From: an uncultured Elusimicrobia bacterium
GTDB taxonomy: Bacteria > Elusimicrobiota > Elusimicrobia > UBA1565 > UBA9628
Length of the DNA stretch: 64,000 nt
Direction of reading: 5' to 3'
Assembly (NCBI GenBank): GCA_903830945.1
Contig: CAIKVT010000081.1
Coordinates: 95,593 to 159,592 of the forward strand
Shown: in pieces, positions 18,291-26,127 of the stretch
How positions within the stretch are numbered: the first letter of the stretch is position 1
Layout of the letters: the number at the start of each line of letters is the position of its first letter
Made by a program: the position numbers and the translations under genes
The notes under the pieces: generated by a model
What the model saw: only the letters and a program-made list of their open reading frames with translations
Databases searched by the model: none
Told to the model about the DNA's origin: nothing

Positions 18291-19172
18291 TTATTTCTGC
18301 TCCTCCTTGGGCGCGGGCAATGCGGATGGCGAAAGTAGATTCGCGCTGAGCGAGAACTGCAACCCGGCGCTCCAAACGGTCTCAGTCTGTGTAAAAAACT
18401 GGCCTTCTAAGCGCGGGCCCTTCATGACTTGCACGAAATAGGTGATGCCGCGGCCCATGGAATAGTCAGCCGCGGTCTTAAGTCCCAATTGCGAGGTCCA
18501 AGTGGGTCTCCAGGCCGTCCGCTCCCAGGTCTGCATATCATTGGCCCAATACGGATGCCAGTGAGCGCTCTTGGATGTGTTGAAGTGGATTTCTGCCCCG
18601 CCTTGGACTGCTTGGTAGCCGATCCAAGCCGGCTTGGTATGAATGGCCCTGGTATATCCGCCGTAAAGACGCAGGGGTTCCACCGGATTGAGGGCCAAGA
18701 TGGCCCGCAGTGCTTCCCAAGAATGGCTTACGGTTTGGATATTTTTGTCCTTAAGGTAATCGTCTCCCAGGTGAGAGCTGTCATGGTAAAACATCATCCT
18801 CATGGATGCCTTTCCCATGCGGAAATCGAGAGGGACGTTCCCGTAATAATCGATCACTTGGATGTCATGCGATGTGGCGTCAAAGCGCGTGAAAATAGCC
18901 CCGCCGAGATTCAATTGCGCGGCGCCTATGTCACCAGGAAATGCCAGTCGATATATCCCTAGATAATCACCCAGGTCGACGCGTGCGATCCCTCGCTGCT
19001 TGGCGACGACTCCTAAGGAAAAGCCAAAATGAGGATCGGTCGGATCGGCAAGCAAGGGCGCAAAGAGTTCGTGTGCCGGAGGAAAGCCCATGTTTTGATA
19101 TGCGGCACAGACAGGGAAGGGGGTGCCCAGCAGAAGAAGCCCCAAGGCGGCTTTGGGAGCCGACCAGGCCAA
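18291..19172 (-). CDS. DUF1207 outer-membrane protein
   Basis: This 293-residue exported protein starts with a TTG codon and a signal peptide (AALGLLLLGTPFPVCAA). The DUF1207 pattern is clear: LFAPLLADPTDPHFGFSLG near the N-terminus, FRMGKASMRMMFYHDSSHLG in the middle, and alternating hydrophobic strands to the end (TVWSAGLQFSLSANLL). Family members are predicted outer-membrane beta-barrels of unknown role. The TTG start is needed for the signal peptide; it lacks a good ribosome binding site. It lies between cls and another barrel-type gene, all on the minus strand. Confidence 0.8.
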   Translation of the reverse strand: MAWSAPKAALGLLLLGTPFPVCAAYQNMGFPPAHELFAPLLADPTDPHFGFSLGVVAKQRGIARVDLGDYLGIYRLAFPGDIGAAQLNLGGAIFTRFDATSHDIQVIDYYGNVPLDFRMGKASMRMMFYHDSSHLGDDYLKDKNIQTVSHSWEALRAILALNPVEPLRLYGGYTRAIHTKPAWIGYQAVQGGAEIHFNTSKSAHWHPYWANDMQTWERTAWRPTWTSQLGLKTAADYSMGRGITYFVQVMKGPRLEGQFFTQTETVWSAGLQFSLSANLLSPSALPAPKEEQK

Positions 19173-19227
19173 AGCTGATCGCCGTAAGCACCTGGTTCCG
19201 TTCGAGCTAAGCCAGTAGGTGCCCGTT

Positions 19228-19680
19228 TTAGGTCCCCTTGAAGTAGTATCTTAGGCCGAGACCCGCGTCCAGACCAACGCTGTCGCCGGGAGACAGGCGG
19301 AAGACAGGAACGACCTCGAGGAATATCTCTACGGGATTGCGCGGCAGCCAGTAGGCGATGCCAGCCACCGTGCGCAGTCCGAACTCATTGGGAGACACGG
19401 TCCTGAACTGGGCGCCCAGTCCAAGATAGACGGGAAGTTTTCCCTCAGACGGTTGAGGCAGCACCTTCCAGCTGTGCCATAAGTAGTCACCATACAGAGC
19501 CAACCTGGTGCTGAAACCTACACCGGCATCCAGAGCCTGACTGTCGGTAAACCAAAACTTGGCCGTGCCACCCGTCGGATTGCCGAGGATGACGCCTGCC
19601 CCGACGTCGCCCGCTTTCTGTGCCCACAGCGGGTTAACCCCGGCCGCGAACAGGTAAACCAAAGCCAATAACATTTTCAT
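19228..19680 (-). CDS. Small outer-membrane beta-barrel protein (DUF3996-like)
   Basis: This 150-residue protein has a signal peptide (MKMLLALVYLFAAGVNPLWA) followed by short amphipathic strands and turns (GDVGAGVILGNPTGGTAKFW, LPVYLGLGAQFRT, LDAGLGLRYYF), typical of an eight-strand barrel such as DUF3996 proteins. GAGGAG lies 7 nt upstream of the ATG. About 72 nt upstream of the start there is a roughly 38-bp motif shared with the gene at 24145, which suggests co-regulation. Confidence 0.65.
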   Translation of the reverse strand: MKMLLALVYLFAAGVNPLWAQKAGDVGAGVILGNPTGGTAKFWFTDSQALDAGVGFSTRLALYGDYLWHSWKVLPQPSEGKLPVYLGLGAQFRTVSPNEFGLRTVAGIAYWLPRNPVEIFLEVVPVFRLSPGDSVGLDAGLGLRYYFKGT

Positions 19681-19751
19681 CGTTTAATCTCCTCGGTAGG
19701 ACTCAGGCCATCCGTTTATGTTGATACGATACTCTTCCCACCCTGGGGCCG

Positions 19752-19790
19752 CCATACGGAGTTATACGCTCGGCTATAGGTAAGATTCCC
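19752..19790 (-). promoter_or_regulatory. Shared upstream motif, copy 1
   Basis: Read on the plus strand as ATACGGAGTTATACG, then CGGCTATAGGTAAGATTCCC. It aligns over its length with 24221-24257 and lies at nearly the same distance (about 72 against 76 nt) from the downstream start codon. It is a likely promoter or operator. The rest of the 19681-19816 gap shows nothing else. Confidence 0.45.
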
Positions 19791-19816
19791 GTGTCCGCTC
19801 CAATCCTCGTGCGGGA

Positions 19817-20099
19817 CTAGAACCGGAACAATTCGCCTTCATTCAACTTCTCCAGGACGGGGGCTGCTCTCGGTTTTGCAGGTTGGCGGTATCCTGCACC
19901 TTGGATTGGAGATAATTATAGAGCCCGCGAGGGGTGACGGCACCATCAGCGTTTTTGGCTTCACCGGTCAAGCCTTTCAAAAAGTAATAGGTGAAAATGC
20001 CATGGCCCTGCTTTGTAAGGGTGGTGACCTCTTGGCATGCGACCGTGGTAAAGAGCGTCATCTTACTGTCCAGGGAGTGTGCCACCGAGACATCCGGAA
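19817..20099 (-). pseudogene. Caspase-like (peptidase C14) C-terminal remnant
   Basis: The translated stretch SLDSKMTLFTTVACQEVTTL, KQGHGIFTYYFLKGLTGEAK and VTPRGLYNYLQSKVQDTANL is the C-terminal part of a bacterial caspase domain. The p20 half with the His/Cys dyad is absent: the frame abuts the stop of the DUF2914 gene at 20100. Near 19859-19863 a run of five G/C bases marks a likely frameshift; in the next frame the peptide continues QPPVLEKLNEGELFRF to a stop at 19817. It is probably non-functional. Confidence 0.65.
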
Positions 20100-21266
20100 T
20101 CAGCGCAGAACGGTGTGCGTGGGCGACGCCGCGGCCGAATCGTCCTCGGTCACCGTCAAATCGATGCATCCCAATTCCCTTTGGTCGGAGGTCTCCACGC
20201 GCACGCGCCAGCGACCCGGCTGGTAGCGGCTCTTGATCGTGTCCGCCCGGAATCCGCCCTCGCGCCCGCCGATGATGTCGAGCGGCATGACGTCGGACTC
20301 CTGCCAGCCGGCCACGAGGTCCAGGAAAAGCCAGCGCACTTGCAGTCTATCCTTGAAGCGCGCGGGAGAAAACACCGAGATGAAGCAATGGACCTTGTCG
20401 CCCGGTCGGGAGAGAAAGCTCTGGTCGCCGCGCTGCCAGAACTTCCAGCGCGGGCGGGTCGTGGTGAGGACGAATCGGTCCCCCACGCGGCTCACGTCGT
20501 GATAGATCCCAATCGCAGAAATGGAGAGGGGGACCGGTGGGATGAGCTTGGCGAAATAGAGCCACGTAAAGCATGCCAGCACAGCGGCGAAGGGGATGAG
20601 CACGTGCTTGCATATCGCGTAGGGTTGGCTGGACAGGCGGCGCTGCAACAGCCACGCTAAAGCCCCCATGACCAGCGCGGCCGCAGCCATGGAGCCAATG
20701 AAGGGCCAAGTCCCGATCGAGCCCACCAACATGGGCACGAGGTAGGTGCAATAGGAGATCAAGCAGAGGCTCAAAATCCCCATGCGCATCGTGGTGCCGG
20801 ATGTTTTGAAGGGCTTGAGCTCGTTGACGGCCAGCATCGCCGCGAGGATCAGCAGGAAGGTCAAGGAGGCACCCAGCGAGGCGCTCTTGAAGTAGAACAC
20901 GGTATAGATGTTGAGCAAAGTGCCCAGCATGAAATGGGTGGCGGTCGTATGATAGCGCCAAAAGGTCTGCAGCCGCCGGGGAGGAGAAAATCCGCCGTAG
21001 ATCTCACTCAACTCCAAGCCCGTCAACAGCGCGCAGAGGAAGAGATAGGCCGCCTGTTGGATGATATTGCCCAGGCGGTCGATGCGGCCCACGGCCAGCA
21101 TGTCGAAAAGAAAGCCAGCGATGAAAAATCCGGCCGTGCAGGCCGGCTCATGCTCGAAATAGAACTTCTTGACACGCGCGCCCAAGGGCCAGGACGTCGG
21201 CGCAGAAGGCGGAAGGATCGGCGATGGGTTCAGGCCAATCATGGGAGGCAGCCCGCCGGCCGTCAC
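20100..21266 (-). CDS. Membrane protein with C-terminal DUF2914 domain
   Basis: This 388-residue protein has about seven hydrophobic segments between residues 40 and 270 (ACTAGFFIAGFLFDMLAVG, QQAAYLFLCALLTGLELS, ASLTFLLILAAMLAV, PFAAVLACFTWLYFA) followed by a soluble domain of about 100 residues. That end (HDVSRVGDRFVLTTTRPRWK, VRWLFLDLVAGWQESD, PGRWRVRVETSDQRELG) fits DUF2914, normally a periplasmic module. Its ATG overlaps the stop of the WD40 gene as ATGA, so the two are coupled. The function of such pairs is unknown. A caspase remnant sits directly downstream, which suggests a former three-gene arrangement. Confidence 0.75.
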   Translation of the reverse strand: MTAGGLPPMIGLNPSPILPPSAPTSWPLGARVKKFYFEHEPACTAGFFIAGFLFDMLAVGRIDRLGNIIQQAAYLFLCALLTGLELSEIYGGFSPPRRLQTFWRYHTTATHFMLGTLLNIYTVFYFKSASLGASLTFLLILAAMLAVNELKPFKTSGTTMRMGILSLCLISYCTYLVPMLVGSIGTWPFIGSMAAAALVMGALAWLLQRRLSSQPYAICKHVLIPFAAVLACFTWLYFAKLIPPVPLSISAIGIYHDVSRVGDRFVLTTTRPRWKFWQRGDQSFLSRPGDKVHCFISVFSPARFKDRLQVRWLFLDLVAGWQESDVMPLDIIGGREGGFRADTIKSRYQPGRWRVRVETSDQRELGCIDLTVTEDDSAAASPTHTVLR

Positions 21267-22264
21267 TTCGCTCCGGCTTGCGGCTCAGCGGTCTTGGCTT
21301 CAGCCAAGGCCTTCGTCACGTCCCTTAGGCGCAGGGTCCCGTCGTTGCTCGCGGAAAGCGCGCGTCCGCCGTCCGGGGAGAATGCCACCGCGCGGATGAC
21401 GTCCGTGTGGCCGCTCCAGACCTTGAGGCATCTGCCGCTGGCCGCGTCCCACAATCGGAGCGTGAAATCCTCGCCGCCCGATAGGACCAGTCGTCCGTCA
21501 GGGCTGAAAGCAAGGGCTCGGATGGGTTTGCTATGGCCTTTCCACAGTCCGCGCAGCTCTCCGGTTGAGGTGTCCCAGACCTTGATGGTGTTCTCCCGGC
21601 CTCCGGTCACGCCGGTCTTCCCATCCGGGGATAAGGCAGCCGCTAGAATGATTCCGGTGATGCCTTCCAAACGTGTGACGACCTTGCCCTTGGTCACGTC
21701 CCAGACCTCGGAGTCTCCGCCACCGGTTAGAGCCCATCTGCCGTCGGCAGAAAAGGCCGCGGCCGCCACGTAATCGGAGCGTCCTCCCCAGTATTCGACC
21801 TCATGGTCGCTGGCGAAATCCCAGAGCTTCAGGGTGCGGTCGCTGCATCCGGAGATGACCTTGCCGCCGTCCGGCGAGAAGGCGGATACGTAGATGAAGA
21901 CGCCGTGGCCGGGATAGACGAGGACCGGCTTGCCCGTGGCGATGTCCCAGCTCCGAAAGGAGAGTTCGTCGCTGACGGAGAGGGCGGTCACGCCGTCCGT
22001 GGAGAAGGCTACGGTCGTCACGGGGCTCTCGTGGCCTGCGAATATCTTCAAGGTCTGGCCCTTGGCTACATCCCAGAGCCGCACCGTCTTGTCCTGGCTA
22101 CCGGAGAGGGCTCGGGTCCCGTCCGGAGAGAAGGTCACGCAGGTCACATCGTCGCCATGTCCGGTCCCAGTCCAGCCGGCCGTGAATTCTTTGGCCGCCG
22201 AGGCCGGGAGCGCCCATAAAACCGTCAAGGCGGCGAGGATGGGCCTGCGCAGGCGATAGGTCAT
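21263..22264 (-). CDS. Exported seven-bladed WD40 beta-propeller protein
   Basis: This 333-residue protein has a signal peptide (LRRPILAALTVLWALPASAA) and seven WD40 repeats from about residue 33 to 325, each with the form GH...V..VAFSPDG...LSG..D.T+RLWD. The fourth and fifth blades are the most degenerate (GRSDYVAAAAFSADG, GITGIILAAALSPDG). The ATG at 22264 is chosen for the signal peptide and for GGAGGAG upstream. It is probably a periplasmic scaffold without enzymatic activity. The following DUF2914 membrane protein is translationally coupled, so the two may form one complex. Confidence 0.85.
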   Translation of the reverse strand: MTYRLRRPILAALTVLWALPASAAKEFTAGWTGTGHGDDVTCVTFSPDGTRALSGSQDKTVRLWDVAKGQTLKIFAGHESPVTTVAFSTDGVTALSVSDELSFRSWDIATGKPVLVYPGHGVFIYVSAFSPDGGKVISGCSDRTLKLWDFASDHEVEYWGGRSDYVAAAAFSADGRWALTGGGDSEVWDVTKGKVVTRLEGITGIILAAALSPDGKTGVTGGRENTIKVWDTSTGELRGLWKGHSKPIRALAFSPDGRLVLSGGEDFTLRLWDAASGRCLKVWSGHTDVIRAVAFSPDGGRALSASNDGTLRLRDVTKALAEAKTAEPQAGAK

Positions 22265-22320
22265 GGGATTCTTTCTCCTCCGGAGTCCGGTCAGTCCACT
22301 CAGGCGCTGGCCCCGGATGG

Positions 22321-22566
22321 CTATGCCTTCTTGATCAGGCGCGTGATCCAGACCAGGACCACGGCTCCTAAAAAAGCAACGACGATCGCTCCGATGATCC
22401 CTCCACCAGGCCAGATCCCCAGCATGCCGAAGAGCCATCCACCCACGATGCCGCCCAAGGTGCCGAGGATGATGTCGGCGATGACGCCGTATCCTCCCCC
22501 TTTCATCATCTGGCCTGTGAGCCGTCCTGCGATGAGCCCGACAACCATGAAATAGATCAAACCCAT
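22321..22566 (-). CDS. GlsB/YeaQ/YmgE-family small membrane protein
   Basis: An 81-residue, three-helix protein: IYFMVVGLIAGRLTGQMMKG, ADIILGTLGGIVGGWLFGML and GGGIIGAIVVAFLGAVVLVW. This is the transglycosylase-associated (YeaQ/YmgE) family, often stress-induced. AAGGGGG is upstream of the ATG. A perfect TATAAT on the minus strand at 22600-22595 lies 29 nt before the start, within the 3' end of the gene upstream, so it probably has its own promoter. Confidence 0.85.
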   Translation of the reverse strand: MGLIYFMVVGLIAGRLTGQMMKGGGYGVIADIILGTLGGIVGGWLFGMLGIWPGGGIIGAIVVAFLGAVVLVWITRLIKKA

Positions 22567-22590
22567 AATCGCCGCCCCCTTACGCCTCGA

Positions 22591-23034
22591 TCAGATTATA
22601 CCGCGCCGCCTATGCCTCGGCCTTCGTGTCGGACCCTGGAAGTCTCGCAGGATTCTAGCCGTGATCTGGCGATCCGTCATCTTGTCGGCTGTTGCCATAC
22701 CGATGATGCGTCCGCTCAACCCGGTCTTCCCCAAACGCTTTTTCAACTCGTCCTTGGCTTCCCCGGGGCCGAATATTTGGATGGCCTCAGCATCACGGAT
22801 ACATAAGATGACCTTGTCGTAGTAGATGCTGAGGTGGCCCATGATGACCGTTTCCCGCATATCATCCGATGGCGATTGCTGCGGACCATACTGAGTCTTA
22901 GAATGCGGCCCGCCATAAGGTCGGAGTTGTTTCTCGACGTTGGATTCGATCCGTATCGTCACGTCCCCTTTATCCGCAACCACCACGATGACGGCCTTCC
23001 TGTGATCGATCCAAAGGCCCGCTTTTGTCTTCAT
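22591..23034 (-). CDS. eRF1-like (baeRF-type) small protein
   Basis: A 147-residue protein beginning KTKAGLWIDHRKAVIVVVAD, with LSIYYDKVILCIRDAEAI, IFGPGEAKDELKKRLGK and TADKMTDRQITARI. This matches a family of short bacterial proteins that resemble domain 3 of eRF1/eL8-type factors. The biochemical role is unknown; neighbours here are stress-type membrane genes. GAGGGAGGG precedes the ATG. The basic tail ([11 protein letters not shown]) may bind RNA. Confidence 0.7.
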   Translation of the reverse strand: MKTKAGLWIDHRKAVIVVVADKGDVTIRIESNVEKQLRPYGGPHSKTQYGPQQSPSDDMRETVIMGHLSIYYDKVILCIRDAEAIQIFGPGEAKDELKKRLGKTGLSGRIIGMATADKMTDRQITARILRDFQGPTRRPRHRRRGII

Positions 23035-23048
23035 AGATCCCTCCCTCG

Positions 23049-23240
23049 CTATATCAGCTGCTTGCTGATATGTGCCCAGGAGCCTTTGAGCTCTTCGACC
23101 ATGTATTTCAACTCCGAGCCGCCGACGCGCTTGACCCGTCCATAGCGCTGCGCGGTCTTGTCCACGAGCCTGTGGTAGGCTTCTCGATCTATCTCCTTAA
23201 GGTTCTCCAATTTCTCAAGCACCTCGCCTTTCAGCTGCAA
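23049..23240 (-). CDS. Small helical protein, unknown function
   Basis: A 63-residue highly charged protein (MQLKGEVLEKLENLKEID...) predicted to be all helix, starting with TTG. AGGA is 6 nt upstream. It is 14 bp before the eRF1-like gene in the same direction and is probably co-transcribed with it. No family is recognised. Composition and operon position support coding. Confidence 0.5.
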   Translation of the reverse strand: MQLKGEVLEKLENLKEIDREAYHRLVDKTAQRYGRVKRVGGSELKYMVEELKGSWAHISKQLI

Positions 23241-23397
23241 GGATCATCCTAAAATCCTCTCGCGGTTCTTGGCCCCCCCGTTTTCCGCGGAGGAGGCAGG
23301 CTCCTGCTGCGGCAATGGCAGCAATCCCGACTCCCGCGCCGATCAGCTTTTCCCGATGCCTCATATTTCTTCTTGCGCCTTTCGGCTGAGACGGGGT

Positions 23398-23838
23398 TCA
23401 GACGGGCTTCTCGGCCGTCGAGCTGCTATCGCTGAGAGGTTTCATCTTGTCGTAGATCTGCTGCGCCGAAACCCGATTCTCGGACGAGTCGAAGGTGCCC
23501 ACGGTTACGCGTATCCGTGTGACGCGGTCGGACTTGCGAAGTAACTCGACGATCACTGGCTGTCCTTGCGCGTTGCGCGCCTCGAGCTTGCCGTAGGCCT
23601 CGTCCTTCTTAGACGCGGTCACCGGCATCTTCAATTCCATCAGGGCCGCGTTGGCTGCATCCCAGGTCTTGTCCAGGGGAGACGCTTGGTACACCTGCAG
23701 CGTGTTGTGCATATACTTGGCTGTGCCGTAGGCGGTCCCGCCCGCGGCCCCGGCCAGCACCGCCAGGAAGCAACCCTGCAGCGAGCCCAGCGCCGCTAGG
23801 GCCAGCCCAATCAAGAGCGCAGCTCTAAAGGTCTTCAT
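23398..23838 (-). CDS. DUF3568-family lipoprotein
   Basis: A 146-residue protein with a lipoprotein signal (LLIGLALAALGSLQGC, Cys near residue 23), a Gly/Ala-rich stretch (FLAVLAGAAGGTAYG) and the DUF3568 core (VYQASPLDKTWDAANAALME, YGKLEARNAQGQPVIVELLR, TRIRVTVGTFD). The start at 23838 overlaps the end of the upstream gene by 14 bp, which implies translational coupling. Family members are small envelope proteins of unknown role. Confidence 0.8.
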   Translation of the reverse strand: MKTFRAALLIGLALAALGSLQGCFLAVLAGAAGGTAYGTAKYMHNTLQVYQASPLDKTWDAANAALMELKMPVTASKKDEAYGKLEARNAQGQPVIVELLRKSDRVTRIRVTVGTFDSSENRVSAQQIYDKMKPLSDSSSTAEKPV

Positions 23839-24145
23839 TTGACAAGTCCACCGAGAAACGGCAGGTCCGGGATGTGGATTTCTGACCGTCATTCTGCGGC
23901 TGGATCCTGGTGATTGCTTGGTGTTGTCCCGACATATAACCCGACCAGTCATACCACCAATACCCTTCGGCTTGGCGGCAAGCCTGCCAGTCATTGCTAT
24001 CGATCGATATCTCTACCCGGCTCGCCTCTCTCGCCTCGATGCGGAATGTGTAATCGGGGCTGGTGACCACTTCTTTGTCCTGAGGATAATCCACCGTGAT
24101 CTCTGCCGCGGCTACCGATTTCCAAGTTGAATGCATTTTTCTCAT
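23825..24145 (-). CDS. Small Ig-like beta-sandwich protein, unknown function
   Basis: A 106-residue protein. After a short basic lead (MRKMHSTWKS) it has a repeated beta-strand pattern: ITVDYPQDKEVVTSPDYTF, EASRVEISIDSNDWQACRQA, GYWWYDWSGYMSGQH. This looks like a carbohydrate- or Ig-type module. AGGAGATC lies just before the ATG at 24145. No obvious signal peptide is present. It overlaps the DUF3568 lipoprotein gene and is preceded by the shared regulatory motif and the NarL-type regulator gene, so the three may form one regulon. Confidence 0.6.
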   Translation of the reverse strand: MRKMHSTWKSVAAAEITVDYPQDKEVVTSPDYTFRIEAREASRVEISIDSNDWQACRQAEGYWWYDWSGYMSGQHQAITRIQPQNDGQKSTSRTCRFSVDLSNEDL

Positions 24146-24220
24146 TTTGATCTCCTGCGCGATCCCGCTGCGCCTGGCTCTTCCGCCTATTCTCATTTTA
24201 TCCCCATGCCGATATTCCAC

Positions 24221-24257
24221 CAATACGGAATTATACGGAGGCCCTAGGTATAATCCC
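24221..24257 (-). promoter_or_regulatory. Shared upstream motif, copy 2
   Basis: Read on the plus strand as AATACGGAATTATACGGAGG followed by CCCTAGGTATAATCCCG. It aligns with 19752-19790 and lies 76 nt before the start at 24145. The minus strand contains TATAAT (24235-24230), a possible -10. It sits right after the stop of the NarL-type regulator gene, which could bind it. Confidence 0.45.
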
Positions 24258-24292
24258 GGAGAGACCGCAGCGCGCCGGGGAGGTGCCGGGCG

Positions 24293-24940
24293 CTATCGGA
24301 GGGAAGTCAGCCCGTGCTGGATGGCGTACTTGGTAAGACCCGCGACCGTGCCGATCTTAAGCTTGCGCGACAGATGCTCCCGGTGCGCTTCCGCCGTCCG
24401 GACGCTGATGCCCAGCTTGCGCGCGACTTCCTTATTGGCTAAGCCCTCGGCCAGAAGGGAAAGCACTTGCCGTTCCCGGTCGGTCAATGCACCGGCGCCT
24501 TCGGTGTCGGCCGAAGGCTTCGACCCGGGAGCCAGGATAGCGTCAGTCATGTCGAAAGGAAAATGCAGGCCGCCCTTGAAGACTTGCTTGATGGCATCGA
24601 GCAGATGCTCCGTCGGCTCGTCTTTCATCACATAGCCATGCACGCCGCACCGGGCCATCCTCACCACATATTCCTCGGTGGCGTGGATGCTGAAAGCCAA
24701 GAGCTTGGCTTTGGGGACGATCTGGCGTAGACGCTTTGCTAATTCCCCGCCGTCCAAAGACGGGAGGTTGATATCCAGTACGATGACGTCGGGTGAGAGC
24801 CGCTTGGCCTTACGCAGGGCTTTTGGGGCATCACCAGCATCCCCGACCACCACGATTGAGTCTTGGTGGGACAGGTACGAGCGCACACCGTCCCGCACGA
24901 TGGGATGGTCGTCCACCAAGAAGACCTTGATCCGGCCCAT
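24293..24940 (-). CDS. NarL/FixJ-family response regulator
   Basis: A 215-residue two-component regulator. The receiver domain (1-120) has the acidic pair in VFLVDDHPIV, the phosphoacceptor Asp in PDVIVLDINLP, the Thr/Ser in LAFSIHA and Lys in VMKDEP. The C-terminal LuxR-type HTH has LTDRERQVLSLLAEGLANKE and LGISVRTAEAHREHLSRKL. The ATG at 24940 is used; a GTG at 24955 overlaps the stop of the broken kinase gene (GTGA) and could be the ancestral coupled start. The partner kinase is frameshifted, so the regulator may now be orphan. Confidence 0.88.
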   Translation of the reverse strand: MGRIKVFLVDDHPIVRDGVRSYLSHQDSIVVVGDAGDAPKALRKAKRLSPDVIVLDINLPSLDGGELAKRLRQIVPKAKLLAFSIHATEEYVVRMARCGVHGYVMKDEPTEHLLDAIKQVFKGGLHFPFDMTDAILAPGSKPSADTEGAGALTDRERQVLSLLAEGLANKEVARKLGISVRTAEAHREHLSRKLKIGTVAGLTKYAIQHGLTSLR

Positions 24941-24951
24941 GTCCCTGTCTT

Positions 24952-25480
24952 TCACCTGTGGTCCTTGCCTGCGCCGTCCATCGGCACTCGGATGACGAGT
25001 CTCGTGCTGTGCCCCAACTGGGAATCAAAATCTACGGTCCCGCCGACGGAGGTCGCTCGCTCCCGGATATCGATCACCCCCCCCGGGCCGCCGGCCCGCC
25101 ATCCGCAACCGGCCGCCGGAAAACCCGCGCCCGTTGTCGCTGACTGTCAACTCGAGGGCGCGTCGCGTGCGGGCCGGAGATTTCGCCACTCGCGTTGCCC
25201 GAGAATGTTTCCCGACGTTATTGAGGGCCTCTTGAGTAATATGAAAAATGGCCAGCGAAAGTTCCGGATCGACGGGCTTCTGAGAGCCCGCGTTCCGGAA
25301 CAGCACCGGGATGCGCAAGCGCTTGGTGGAATCACGACACAGAGGTTGTAGGGCCGGCTGCAGACCAAGATCCTTCAATTCTGAAGGCATCATGTCCCGG
25401 GATACTCGGCGAATCTCCGCTATGGCGCAATCCAGGACATGCGTGACGCTGGCGATCCGGATGGAAAAGGCCTTTTTGTT
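24952..25480 (-). pseudogene. NarX-type sensor histidine kinase, truncated and frameshifted
   Basis: A phosphoacceptor-region remnant (HVLDCAIAEIRRVSRDMMPS) and an HATPase domain are visible: LAIFHITQEALNNVGKHSRA (N box) and LELTVSDNGRGF (G1 box). After this the frame is lost; the C-terminal end continues in another frame as IRERATSVGGTVDFDSQLGH and ends at a TGA overlapping the regulator's GTG. The N-terminal sensor part and the phosphoacceptor His are missing. It is probably inactive, and was formerly the partner of the NarL-type regulator. Confidence 0.7.
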
Positions 25481-26068
25481 CTTCTTCAGAATACAACCAC
25501 CATACGATTTTGGAGTTGGCTTGGCAAGACCGCCCCATCCCGCACAGACGGCTCCCGCGCAATCTCGGCAGCCGCTTCGGCCCGTCCAAGCGGTCTAGCC
25601 GGCCGCTATTTCCACGCAGGCCCTTCGGCGAGCGCGTCGCGCCGAGTCGCGCAAGGCCAAACTTTCAGGCCACTGCAGGGCTACTTTGCCAGAGCTACAA
25701 GCCGTAGCACCGAAGAAATAGGCGGATCAGGTCGTCGCCAGTCTCGGGGATTCGCTTGGGCTACTCGATCGTTATTTCATTTCTCACGCTCTTCACGCCA
25801 TTTATGTTGTAAACAAGTTTGCTCACTCGGGCCTTTTTGGCTTCATCCCTTACTCTTGACGTCGAAGATGTCTGCCACGATTTCCCGGGCTAGGTTCTTG
25901 GCCGTTCTGAGGCGCCTTTGTCAGAGCATACTCTCCTGGCCAGCCCAGCATCCATTAGGAATTAAGTCTAGCCTGATAGGTAGTTTTGCGGCAGTCCTGG
26001 CCAGGCAACAAGTGCATAGTCGCACCCGCGATGTCTTACGTCTTGGGTTGCATCAGTAGAACTACGAA
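25481..26068. other. Gap of about 590 bp without a recognisable gene
   Basis: Open frames here have no domain signature, no ribosome binding site and no codon-like bias. The left side probably holds decayed remains of the sensor kinase 5' part, but nothing beyond about 25480 could be aligned to it by eye. Confidence 0.5.
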
Positions 26069-26097
26069 TTGGCCAATTGCGGCTCCTGCATTAGAAT
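26069..26097 (+). promoter_or_regulatory. Promoter of the Cys-rich protein gene
   Basis: TTGGCC (26069-26074), 17-bp spacer, TAGAAT (26092-26097). A start near 26104 would give a 24-nt leader containing the GGGAGG ribosome binding site of the ATG at 26128. Confidence 0.5.
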
Positions 26098-26127
26098 ATG
26101 TTGACGACAGATTCAGGGAGGTTGCTT

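Noticed and set aside
25439..26059. 206-codon plus-strand frame
   Set aside because: No ribosome binding site, no domain and Ser/Arg-rich composition typical of random high-GC frames; its left part is antisense to the kinase remnant.
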